This document shows, piece by piece, positions 1 through 6,512 of a stretch of 6,512 bases of DNA (positions are counted from its first letter, which is position 1; each line of letters begins with the position of its first letter). The translations under genes and the position numbers were made by a program. The notes under the pieces were generated by a model. The model worked only from the letters and a program-made list of their open reading frames with translations. It searched no databases and had not been told where the DNA came from. Origin of the DNA: Gemmatimonadales bacterium (GTDB taxonomy: Bacteria > Gemmatimonadota > Gemmatimonadetes > Gemmatimonadales > GWC2-71-9); NCBI GenBank assembly GCA_004525055.1, contig SPDF01000090.1:1-6512 (forward strand), written 5' to 3'.

Positions 1-3000
1 AGGCCTGCTTGTCGGCATTGTAGGCAAACAGCTTCTTGTTGATGTTGGTGCATTCATCGCAGGTGGTGCAGCGCGCGGAGTCGATCCACGCCTCGAGGAC
101 CATGCCTTCCTCGTCGTCGTCTGTCGCGGCGGCCGGTGCGGAGGCCGGCGCGGCAGAGGATGGGGCAGGAGCCGGTGCCGCGGCGGGTGCCGTTGTTGGG
201 GCCGGAGGCGCCACTGGGGCCGTCGCGACCGCAGTGCCGTTGGGTGGCATCGTCGCGGCCGGGAGTTCCGCAAGGAACTCCGCCACCGCGGCCGAGCCCC
301 CCGCCTTCGAGAGCAGCGCCGTGGCGAGCTGGCGGGCCATTTGCGCCGGGTAACTGGCGCGCAGGTCGGTCAGCTTCGCCTCGTACTCGGCACGCAACGC
401 GGCACTCCGCGATTCGAACTCCTCCTCCAATGACGCGGCCACCAGATCGCGCACGCTCGGCGCGACCTCGAGCCCCGCGAGTTGCCGGAGCTGCGACCAG
501 AACATCTGCCGCTCCTCGGCCAACTGCACGATTTCTCGTGACACCCGCAGCCGCCGGAGGGTGCGCTCCCGGGTGAGGCCAAGGATGTAGGGTGTCAGAC
601 CCTCACGGTCTTCAGGCGAGAGGAGAAAGAATTCATGGAAGGGACGCATCTCCTCGTTCCACTCGCTGGCCGGCACCTCCTTGAAGTGTTGCTTGAAGCG
701 CGCCTCAGTCGCGGCCCAATCGGCAATCGTCACCGGAAGCTCGAGCGCCTCCTCCGATCCCGACTCATCGACGAACCGCAGCGTATAGGTCGGCCACAGG
801 TCGTCGACCGATGGGTTGCCGTCGAGTGAGAGCTGGTCGGCGTAGGTCGGGCCGGCGTCGGGGTCGAAGGTCAGGAAGGGGAACGCCCGACTCTCGAGCG
901 CCAGCCGCGCCGCGTGCTGCGACCAGTCGTCGGCCAGCCCATGCTCGACGGGGCAGGGGGTGTAGACGTTGATCAGCACCGGGCGCCGCTTGTGCAGTCC
1001 GCGCAGGACCCCCCCAATCAGGTGGCTCGCCGCCGCCTGGGACGTCTGGTGGACATAGACCCCGCGGTGCGCGATGGCCAGCAGTGCGAGTTCCTTCCGG
1101 ACTTCGGTCTTGCCATGCTGTGCCTTGCCGAAGCCGGACATGTCGGCCACCTGGCCGGTGAAGCCGGAGGTGCAGGCCTGGCCGCCGGTGTTGGAGTACA
1201 CCTGCGTGTCGAGCACCACGACCCGGATCGGCTTGCCGGAGGCCAGCAGCCGCGAGAGGTTCTGGAACCCGATGTCGAGCATCGCTCCGTCGCCGCCCAT
1301 CGCGAGGATCGGCGGGCAGAGGGCAAACTCGTCGTCGTCAAACTGGGCCCACGTGAGTGAGGACAGCTGCTCGTCGTGCGTGTCGGGGTCGTAAGAGCCG
1401 TCGCGGAGCAGCTCGGCGCGCCGGACCAGGGACACATTGTCGGCCATCTTCCGCATCTGCGCCTCAAAGAGGCCGATGGCAATCGACGGCGAGTCCTGGA
1501 AGAGATGGTTCACCCAGGGGAACGGATACGGGTTGTAGGGATAGGTGCTGCCCCAGACCGACGAACAGCCAGTGCTGTTGGACATGCCCAGCGGCGCGCG
1601 GCCGGCCCCACTCGGGCCAGCCTGATACCGCCACTTCAGGTCGCGCAACTCGGCGATGGTCTTGGTCAGACGCGCCAGCTGTTCCCGCTTGGCGGCATCG
1701 ACCGGAACCGCTGCGGCGTCCGTACCCCGGGCGGCGGCTTCCAGATCGGCATCCGAAGCCAGAAGCTCACGGGCCGATCCGTCAAGCGCCGTGATCAGCG
1801 CCTCGAGATGAACGAGATGGTCTTTGACCCGGTGCTGCATCGAGGCGAAGATTGCCGACACAATCAGGTGCACGGCGGTCTTCTCGCCGCATCCCATGCA
1901 GGCACCGTCGCCCCCGACCATCGAGCGGTACGTGGCCTTCTTGAGCAGGAGAGACGAGAGGACGCCGATCCCCTCGTCCACGTCGGACACGTTGACGAAT
2001 CGGTCATCGGTGTCCGGCAGTTCCTGCCACACCTCCCAGTTGCGGCGCAGCAGCGCCAGCGAGTCGTCGTCCTGGCGGACGGTAACCAGCGCGCCGTCTG
2101 GACAGACGTCGACGCAGAGGTTGCACCCTTTGCACGCTTCCGGATTGACGGTGACCGACAGCAGCCCACCAGTCCCCTTCGCCTGGCCTTCCACCGCGTC
2201 GAAGAAGGGCCCGGTGCGTGCCAGCGGGAACTCAGCCACCCGCTGCTGCACCATCCCCGCCTCGGCATCGGTGGCGGCCCGCCGGTCCGCGTCCCATCCC
2301 ATCTTGTCCGCCACGGATGCATAGCCCTTCGCAAAGGCGGCGGGCACCGCGAGTTCCGGCTCCCGGGCGAGGAGCCGCTGCACCTCGCGCGCCCAGGGCT
2401 TCACGATCGGGCGCATCCGCTCCAGGCGGTTCCCGTTCGCTGCGGCGGTGACCACCGCATTCAGAATGTCCTCGGGACTGTTGACCAGTCCCGGAATAGC
2501 CGCGTCGGGGCACTGGGTCCAGCATTGGGCGCACCCGGTGCAATTCTCCGCCACGAAGGCGGGGATCTCCATCCGCACCCCACTCATGTCGCGCACCGCC
2601 CCTGTGGCGGCGGGGATGGCGCTGATCGCGGCGAAGGGATCGGCGATGCCGTCCAGTCCTGTCGTGCACGAGGAACAGACCTGTTCCCAGAACCTGCCGG
2701 GATTGCCGATACCGGGCTGCGCGTCGGCGACATCCAGCATCCGCGGGATGTGGGCGACCGCGCCGGGCGCATCGGCTGTGAGGCTCGCGACCGGCTCGAC
2801 CACGTGAACCTCGTCGAAGCCGCGGCGAATGACGCGCACGTTGTCTTCTACCACGGCCGTGCCCCGGTGGCCAAACTTCTTCTGCAGCTGTGCACCGATT
2901 CCCTCGAAGAGTCGCGCCTCTGTCACCTCTTCCTGCTTGAGCATCGGGGAGGCCCTGAAGAACGCGCCCAGGAAGGCGGCGCCCTGCATCCGGTACCGGA

Positions 3001-4906
3001 GCTCGACGTCGGAGGCCTCCTCGCGGGCGATGGCGAAGGCGTCCAGCACGTAGACCTGGATCTTCCGCTCGCGGATGGTGTTCCGCGCCTGGGCGGGCAG
3101 CGTCAGCCAGAACGCCTCGGGGGCCAGGTCCGTCTGGATGACGAAGGTGCCCCCCTCGGCCAGCCCGGCGAGCGGGTCGCTGTGACGAAACACATTCGGG
3201 TCAGGGGAGAGCACCACGTCCACGTGCTTGAGTTCGCAGTTCAGGCGAATCGGGTCGTGCGCCAGCACGGCGTAGAAGGTGGTCGGTTGCCCCTTCTTCT
3301 CGGAGCCGTACTTGGGATTGGCCTTGATCTGCATGCCGAACATCTCGAACGCCGTCATCGCGAGGTTCTTCCCCATCGTGATGGCGCCCCAACCACCCAC
3401 CGAGTGGATGCGCACGGCGGTGGAGCCCTCGGGGAGAAGATTGATGTTCCCTGCCGACGGCAGCGACAGCTCGCCGACCTCGGGATAGCTGTCCAGCATC
3501 CGCTCCTGCCAGATCTGGAGCTTTGGCAGGCGGGTGTCGCGCCGCACGAAGTCAATACCAAGATAGAACTGGCGTTTCCGTGCGCCGCTCGGGAGCATGT
3601 TGTCGACGGCCGCCACGATATCCCCGGGTTGGAGATCGCGGCTGCCGAGCCCGAAGCAGGCCGAGAAGAAGTCTGGTACCTGGCTGGCCTTGAGCGCGGC
3701 GACGCCGGGGTAGGGGAGCTCCCCTCCAGTGGTCCGGCCCTGCTCCATCGCCTGCGACATGGCGCTGCGGATTTCGCGCAGCAGCGGCGGATCCACGGCG
3801 AGGGGCTGATCCGTCCGCTCCATCACCACGACGCCCTTCTTCCCGGACAGCGCATGGCTCAGCAAGTCCGCCGGGAAGGGCCGGAACATCGTGAGGTTGA
3901 GTACGCCGAGCTTCAGCCCCCGCTTCTCGCGCAGGTAATCGGCGACCGCCTCGGCGTTGGACACCACCGACCCCTGGCCGACAATGACATACTCGGCGTC
4001 GTCGAGTCGGTAGCCGGCCACCCGCGCATACCGCCGGCCGGTGAGCGCCGCGTATTCCTCGAACGCCTGGTCGGTGAGCCCGACAATATGATCAAAGTAA
4101 AACGGGCGCTGCGCTGCGACGCCCTGGGCGTAGCTGTCCTGGTTTTGGACCACACCGAGCATCGCCGGGTAGTCGAGGTCGAACATCTCGGGGATCCGCC
4201 TGCGCGTCTCGCCGAACACCATCCGCTGCGCGGGGGTCGGGGAGGGGATCTGGTCCGCGGGATCGCCGAGGTATGCCTTGATCAGTTCGCGTTCCGGCAG
4301 CCGGAGTGACTCGATGACGTGCGAAGTAAGGAATCCATCCTGCGCGCAAATGCCCGGGTTGAGCGAGAGCTCGGCGATCCGGTGCGAAATCAGGTTGAGG
4401 TCGGCGACCTCCTGCACGTCCTTTGCGAAGAGCTGGAAGAAGCCGGTGTCGTCGATCGCGTGGTAGTCGTCATGGCCGGCGTGGACGTTCAGCCCCTGCT
4501 TGGTCATGGCACGGGCCGCCACGTTGAGTACGTAGGTCAGGCGCTTGCCCACGGCCGCATAGAGCGACTCGTGCATGTAGGCGATGCCCTGGCCGCTCGA
4601 GAAGTTCGTGGCGCGGAGGCCGGACATCGACATGCCCGCGGTCACGGCGGCGGCGGCATGTTCCCCTTCGGGTTCGAAGAAGAGGAGGCGTCGCCCGTTG
4701 ACGTTGCGGACGCCGTCGGCAACCGCGGCAGCCCACCCCTCACCCATCTGGGTCGAGGGGGTGATCGGGTATGCCCCTGCCGCCTCGCCGGCGGCGGTTT
4801 CCATGGCCACCACGGCGTAACTGCCATCGAGCGCCTCGAGCGTACCGGGGTATTGTGGAGCCGCCGGCGCCTTCGCATTGCGCTTGGGGCGAAAGATCGA
4901 GGTCAT
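1..4906 (-). CDS. nifJ: Giant pyruvate:ferredoxin (flavodoxin) oxidoreductase with extra C-terminal ferredoxin-like module, 3' end outside window
   Basis: Family reaction: pyruvate (or a related 2-oxoacid) + CoA + oxidised ferredoxin to acetyl-CoA + CO2 + reduced ferredoxin, in the cytoplasm. The frame is open from ATG at 4906 to the window edge, 1635 codons with no stop. Visible domains: N-terminal 2-oxoacid/TPP domain (about 24-280) with YPITPST at 46-52 (T49), E82 and R132 at the usual catalytic positions; domain II (290-440); gamma-type domain (497-690); ferredoxin domain with C789/792/795/799 and C925/928/931/935; TPP domain with C1003, C1006, C1114 and C1318 as proximal-cluster ligands, GDG at 1205-1207 and NTGG at 1239-1242. 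Residues after about 1345 form an extension: helical, coiled-coil-like segments (about 1440-1535), an Ala/Pro linker, then CTTCDEC at 1613-1619. Typical PFORs have about 1200 residues, so this one is at least 400 longer. The start is supported by AGGAGT 8 nt upstream and the ATGA overlap with the RnfB-like gene. Family assignment is very secure; pyruvate as the substrate is inferred and another 2-oxoacid is possible. Confidence 0.96.
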   Translation of the reverse strand, partial: MTSIFRPKRNAKAPAAPQYPGTLEALDGSYAVVAMETAAGEAAGAYPITPSTQMGEGWAAAVADGVRNVNGRRLLFFEPEGEHAAAAVTAGMSMSGLRATNFSSGQGIAYMHESLYAAVGKRLTYVLNVAARAMTKQGLNVHAGHDDYHAIDDTGFFQLFAKDVQEVADLNLISHRIAELSLNPGICAQDGFLTSHVIESLRLPERELIKAYLGDPADQIPSPTPAQRMVFGETRRRIPEMFDLDYPAMLGVVQNQDSYAQGVAAQRPFYFDHIVGLTDQAFEEYAALTGRRYARVAGYRLDDAEYVIVGQGSVVSNAEAVADYLREKRGLKLGVLNLTMFRPFPADLLSHALSGKKGVVVMERTDQPLAVDPPLLREIRSAMSQAMEQGRTTGGELPYPGVAALKASQVPDFFSACFGLGSRDLQPGDIVAAVDNMLPSGARKRQFYLGIDFVRRDTRLPKLQIWQERMLDSYPEVGELSLPSAGNINLLPEGSTAVRIHSVGGWGAITMGKNLAMTAFEMFGMQIKANPKYGSEKKGQPTTFYAVLAHDPIRLNCELKHVDVVLSPDPNVFRHSDPLAGLAEGGTFVIQTDLAPEAFWLTLPAQARNTIRERKIQVYVLDAFAIAREEASDVELRYRMQGAAFLGAFFRASPMLKQEEVTEARLFEGIGAQLQKKFGHRGTAVVEDNVRVIRRGFDEVHVVEPVASLTADAPGAVAHIPRMLDVADAQPGIGNPGRFWEQVCSSCTTGLDGIADPFAAISAIPAATGAVRDMSGVRMEIPAFVAENCTGCAQCWTQCPDAAIPGLVNSPEDILNAVVTAAANGNRLERMRPIVKPWAREVQRLLAREPELAVPAAFAKGYASVADKMGWDADRRAATDAEAGMVQQRVAEFPLARTGPFFDAVEGQAKGTGGLLSVTVNPEACKGCNLCVDVCPDGALVTVRQDDDSLALLRRNWEVWQELPDTDDRFVNVSDVDEGIGVLSSLLLKKATYRSMVGGDGACMGCGEKTAVHLIVSAIFASMQHRVKDHLVHLEALITALDGSARELLASDADLEAAARGTDAAAVPVDAAKREQLARLTKTIAELRDLKWRYQAGPSGAGRAPLGMSNSTGCSSVWGSTYPYNPYPFPWVNHLFQDSPSIAIGLFEAQMRKMADNVSLVRRAELLRDGSYDPDTHDEQLSSLTWAQFDDDEFALCPPILAMGGDGAMLDIGFQNLSRLLASGKPIRVVVLDTQVYSNTGGQACTSGFTGQVADMSGFGKAQHGKTEVRKELALLAIAHRGVYVHQTSQAAASHLIGGVLRGLHKRRPVLINVYTPCPVEHGLADDWSQHAARLALESRAFPFLTFDPDAGPTYADQLSLDGNPSVDDLWPTYTLRFVDESGSEEALELPVTIADWAATEARFKQHFKEVPASEWNEEMRPFHEFFLLSPEDREGLTPYILGLTRERTLRRLRVSREIVQLAEERQMFWSQLRQLAGLEVAPSVRDLVAASLEEEFESRSAALRAEYEAKLTDLRASYPAQMARQLATALLSKAGGSAAVAEFLAELPAATMPPNGTAVATAPVAPPAPTTAPAAAPAPAPSSAAPASAPAAATDDDEEGMVLEAWIDSARCTTCDECTNINKKLFAYNADKQA
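107..262 (-). other. Ala/Pro-rich low-complexity linker within the PFOR C-terminal extension
   Basis: Residues about 1549-1600 of the PFOR are nearly all Ala, Pro, Thr and Ser with repeated AP and APA units, ending in an acidic TDDDEE. Such sequences act as flexible tethers, for example between lipoyl domains and the core in 2-oxoacid dehydrogenases. Here the linker joins the helical extension to the CTTCDEC ferredoxin-like module, suggesting a mobile electron-carrier arm (inference). Confidence 0.75.
1592..1849 (-). other. Helical insertion inside the TPP domain of the PFOR
   Basis: Residues about 1020-1105 lie between the CxxC pair (C1003, C1006) and the third proximal-cluster ligand (C1114 in STGCSS). 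In the D. africanus enzyme, as I recall it, the same ligands are about 25 residues apart; here they are 108 apart. The extra sequence is rich in Ala, Leu, Glu, Arg and Lys and looks like two amphipathic helices joined by an Ala/Asp-rich turn. Confidence 0.7.
2147..2482 (-). other. Extended spacer between the two ferredoxin motifs of the PFOR
   Basis: Residues about 809-920 separate the first motif (C789-C799) from the second (C925-C935). The spacing between the two CP cysteine groups is 126 residues, compared with about 46 that I recall for D. africanus PFOR. The spacer is mainly helical, containing for example VKPWAREVQRLLAREPEL. All eight cysteines are intact, so two clusters should still form. 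Confidence 0.7.
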
Positions 4907-5742
4907 GCGGCCGCACTCCTGGACAGAGAGGGCTCCGGGACGAACTGCATCCCGTTGAGCCAGACAATCGCGCCGGTCGGACACCGAGCCACGGCGCCCT
5001 GATCGGCCTGCGTATCAACGTTGTAGTGCACCACTGCGACACCGCTCGCCACGCTGATAACTCCTTCCGGGGCGTCCTGCACGCACTTGCCGCACGCCGT
5101 GCACGCCACCGTGCACTGCTCCAACGCGTCGTCGCCGTTGAGGAGATTCTTGCACTGCACCAGCAGGTGGGTATCGACCGGAAGCATGGTGAAAAGCCCC
5201 TTGGGGCATGCCTCGACGCAATCACCGCAGGCGGTGCACTTGGCGGGATCGACCAACGGCAGCCCGGTGGCGGTCATGGTGATCGCGTCGAAATCGCAGA
5301 CCCGTTCGCAGTCGGCGAGCCCGAGGCATCCCCATGCGCAGCCCTTGCCACCCCCGGCCACCGCGGTCGCCGCGGAACAGGTCGGGAGTCCGCGGTATTC
5401 GGCCAGCGCGCCAGCCACATCGTGCCCACCCGCACACTGCAGTCGGGCGACCCGGCGCACCGCCGTGCCCGCCTCCACCCCGAGGAACCCGGCAATGGCT
5501 TTGTGGGTCTCGTCGGTGCCGACGGTACACTCGCTCGGCTTGACCAGCCCTTCGACCGCCTTTTCGGCAAAGGCGCGGCCCCCCGGAAGGCCGCACGCGC
5601 CGCAGTTGGCGTTGGGCAGCAACTCCGATACGGCGTCGATCCGCGGATCCTCCCAGACCCACAGCCGGCGGTTGGCCAGCGCGATCAATACCGCGAAGAC
5701 CAGCGCCACGCCACTGAGGATGAGGACCGCCAGCATCGTCAT
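4903..5742 (-). CDS. rnfB: RnfB-like membrane-anchored polyferredoxin
   Basis: Predicted 279-residue electron-transfer protein with RnfB architecture. Residues 4-22 form one hydrophobic helix, probably a membrane anchor. Next comes a family Fe-S domain, C47-x2-C50...C72, in which the usual PGC is PGG (G55). It is followed by the RnfB-type segment C135-x3-C139-x5-C145-x3-C149, a complete CxxCxxCxxxCP at C169/172/175/179, and a second ferredoxin pair at C210/C214/C217/C220 and C254. In that last pair the CP cysteine of the first motif is A224, and the three leading cysteines of the second motif are T244, D247 and A250. One cluster therefore appears lost and its partner retained. I chose the start at 5742 because GGGAG lies 8 nt upstream, the protein then begins directly with the membrane helix, and the upstream gene stops 4 nt before. 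An earlier in-frame ATG at 5838 would add 32 Pro/Arg-rich residues overlapping that gene. In Rnf, subunit B passes electrons from ferredoxin to the membrane complex. Next to a PFOR it probably serves as the electron acceptor (inference); no other Rnf subunit is visible. Confidence 0.85.
   Translation of the reverse strand: MTMLAVLILSGVALVFAVLIALANRRLWVWEDPRIDAVSELLPNANCGACGLPGGRAFAEKAVEGLVKPSECTVGTDETHKAIAGFLGVEAGTAVRRVARLQCAGGHDVAGALAEYRGLPTCSAATAVAGGGKGCAWGCLGLADCERVCDFDAITMTATGLPLVDPAKCTACGDCVEACPKGLFTMLPVDTHLLVQCKNLLNGDDALEQCTVACTACGKCVQDAPEGVISVASGVAVVHYNVDTQADQGAVARCPTGAIVWLNGMQFVPEPSLSRSAAA
4915..4920 (-). promoter_or_regulatory. Ribosome binding site of the PFOR gene
   Basis: AGGAGT on the minus strand lies 8 nt before the ATG at 4906 and inside the last codons of the RnfB-like gene. 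With the ATGA overlap at 4903-4906, where the RnfB-like TGA shares bases with the PFOR ATG, it supports translational coupling and fixes the PFOR start. Confidence 0.7.
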
Positions 5743-5746
5743 CGGT

Positions 5747-6512
5747 TCAGCTCCCGGGCATCCCGGATTGGCCGAGCAACCAGCTGGCGATCCGGTCCAC
5801 CGCGTCCTCGGCGCCCACGGCGGGGGCGGCCGCCCCACCGCTCACCGGAATGTTGAACGGCGTTCGGCCGAGGTCGGCGAGGAGCGTCCGCTCCTCGGTC
5901 ATCTGCCAGGCGCTGGTCCCGCCGAGTCCGTGCCGGGGTGCCTCGCCGAGGGTGCGGACCGTCAGGCGCTGCCACGGCTCACGTCCCGCGGTTGGGTCGT
6001 GGAGGAAGACGGCGGCGCCCTCGGGCATCACCGCCGCCACGGCGGGGCCGTCAAAGGCGGCGACCCGATCGAGGCCGGTGCCGTCGGTGGTCTGAAGGAC
6101 GAGGGTGCCCGGGGTAATGCAGCGCGCCAGCGGGGCCGGGGCGGCGGCGCCGCGCACCACCAGCACGATCTTCTCCCGTCCATCCGCGAAGTCGCTGAGG
6201 GCCCCCGCATGCAGGTCGGCCCCGTCGAGGGACACGATCAGCGGTGGGGCGTACCGTCGTGCCGCCTTGCTCCAGGTGCGGAATTCCACGGGATCGAGGA
6301 GCGCGTCGTGCTCCTCCGACCGGTACCGACCGCCGCGTACCACCTCCGCGAGGATCACGGCGCCGAAGGCACGGCCGATCTCTGCCAGCGCGTCGCCTAC
6401 CGCGACGCCGAGTCGGCCGCCCTTCTTGAGGTCGACGAGGAAGGCATCGTCGCCCTGATCACGCAGCGCCTGAAGCGTCGCGATGGCACGGTGCAGTGCG
6501 GCGATCGCCGCA
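5747..6512 (-). CDS. Unidentified protein upstream of RnfB-like/PFOR, 5' end outside window
   Basis: The frame is open from the right window edge to TGA at 5747-5749, giving the C-terminal 254 residues of a longer protein. A GTG at 6358 could start a 203-residue version, but the frame continues upstream without a stop and with similar composition (for example DDAFLVDLKKGGRLGVAVGD), so I treat it as truncated by the window. The visible part looks like a soluble alpha/beta protein: several short hydrophobic strands (PPLIVSLDG, EKIVLVVRG, GTLVLQTT, DGPAVAAVMPEGAAVFLHDP) alternate with helices. An Ala/Pro/Gly-rich stretch near the end precedes a short terminal helix (AVDRIASWLL). There is one cysteine, no Fe-S motif, no membrane segment and no signal peptide in this portion. 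I do not recognise the family. The gene ends 4 nt before the RnfB-like start, so the two are probably co-transcribed. A role as a subunit or assembly partner of the PFOR/RnfB-like pair is inferred from position only. Confidence 0.8.
   Translation of the reverse strand, partial: AAIAALHRAIATLQALRDQGDDAFLVDLKKGGRLGVAVGDALAEIGRAFGAVILAEVVRGGRYRSEEHDALLDPVEFRTWSKAARRYAPPLIVSLDGADLHAGALSDFADGREKIVLVVRGAAAPAPLARCITPGTLVLQTTDGTGLDRVAAFDGPAVAAVMPEGAAVFLHDPTAGREPWQRLTVRTLGEAPRHGLGGTSAWQMTEERTLLADLGRTPFNIPVSGGAAAPAVGAEDAVDRIASWLLGQSGMPGS
5751..5755 (-). promoter_or_regulatory. Ribosome binding site of the RnfB-like gene
   Basis: GGGAG on the minus strand sits 8 nt before the ATG at 5742, overlapping the end of the upstream gene (TGA at 5747-5749). 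It supports the start at 5742 over the in-frame ATG at 5838. A second ATG at 5736 is possible but lies farther from this motif. Confidence 0.6.

Noticed and set aside
107..262. Possible DNA tandem repeat in the Ala/Pro-coding stretch.
   Set aside because: The repetition is at the amino-acid level with varied codons; no exact DNA repeat unit is maintained.
1376..4309. A 977-codon open frame on the plus strand.
   Set aside because: It lies antisense to the PFOR, which has every expected motif in an unbroken frame. The predicted plus-strand protein is rich in His, Arg, Gly and Asp with no recognisable domain, as expected for a shadow frame in GC-rich DNA where antisense stops are rare.
4907..4914. 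Palindrome GCGGCCGC before the PFOR start.
   Set aside because: It is an 8-bp GC palindrome inside RnfB-like coding sequence (the Ala-rich tail), expected by chance at this base composition; no operator evidence.
5743..5838. Longer RnfB-like form starting at 5838.
   Set aside because: The 32 added residues are Pro/Arg-rich and overlap the upstream gene, and they would place the membrane helix internally. The start at 5742 has a ribosome binding site and a sensible N-terminus.
4319..5856. Plus-strand frames at 4319-5002 and 4771-5856.
   Set aside because: Both are antisense to the PFOR start and the RnfB-like gene. Their products are Arg/Gly/His-rich without motifs, and the opposing frames are clearly real.
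5747..6358. Complete 203-residue gene starting with GTG at 6358.
   Set aside because: The same frame remains open for 51 further codons to the window edge with protein-like sequence, so the gene more likely begins outside the window.

Overview
The window is GC-rich bacterial DNA (roughly two thirds G+C by eye) that is almost entirely coding. All genes read on the minus strand, from the right edge towards the left edge. Three consecutive open frames make one tightly packed transcription unit: an unidentified protein cut by the right edge (5747-6512), a membrane-anchored RnfB-type iron-sulfur protein (4903-5742), and a very large pyruvate:ferredoxin/flavodoxin oxidoreductase (PFOR, NifJ family) cut by the left edge (1-4906). 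The first gap is 4 nt and the second junction is an ATGA stop/start overlap. There is no non-coding stretch above a few bases, and I see no RNA gene, mobile element, CRISPR array or terminator. The operon promoter and both operon ends lie outside the window.

The PFOR is readable in one uninterrupted frame for 1635 codons. It carries the full catalytic set: the 2-oxoacid-binding Thr and Arg, the thiamine-diphosphate (TPP) Glu, the GDG...NTGG TPP/Mg motif, the four-Cys proximal cluster and the 2[4Fe-4S] ferredoxin domain. It departs from a textbook ~1200-residue PFOR in three places. There is a long spacer between the two ferredoxin CxxCxxCxxxCP motifs, a helical spacer inside the TPP domain between two ligands of one cluster, and a C-terminal extension of about 290 residues. 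That extension consists of helical segments, an Ala/Pro linker and the start of an additional CxxCxxC ferredoxin-like module.

The RnfB-type protein has the expected order of one membrane helix, an N-terminal Fe-S domain and tandem ferredoxin motifs. It has lost exactly the four ligands of one C-terminal cluster, and one ligand of the N-terminal cluster.

As a working model (inference), the PFOR oxidises pyruvate or another 2-oxoacid to the acyl-CoA. Electrons could leave through its extra ferredoxin module to the membrane-tethered RnfB-like protein and then into the membrane. The third gene would be an accessory subunit of unknown role. No other Rnf subunit (A, C, D, E, G) is visible. The organism cannot be fixed from the sequence; a high-GC environmental phylum such as Gemmatimonadota is a guess only.
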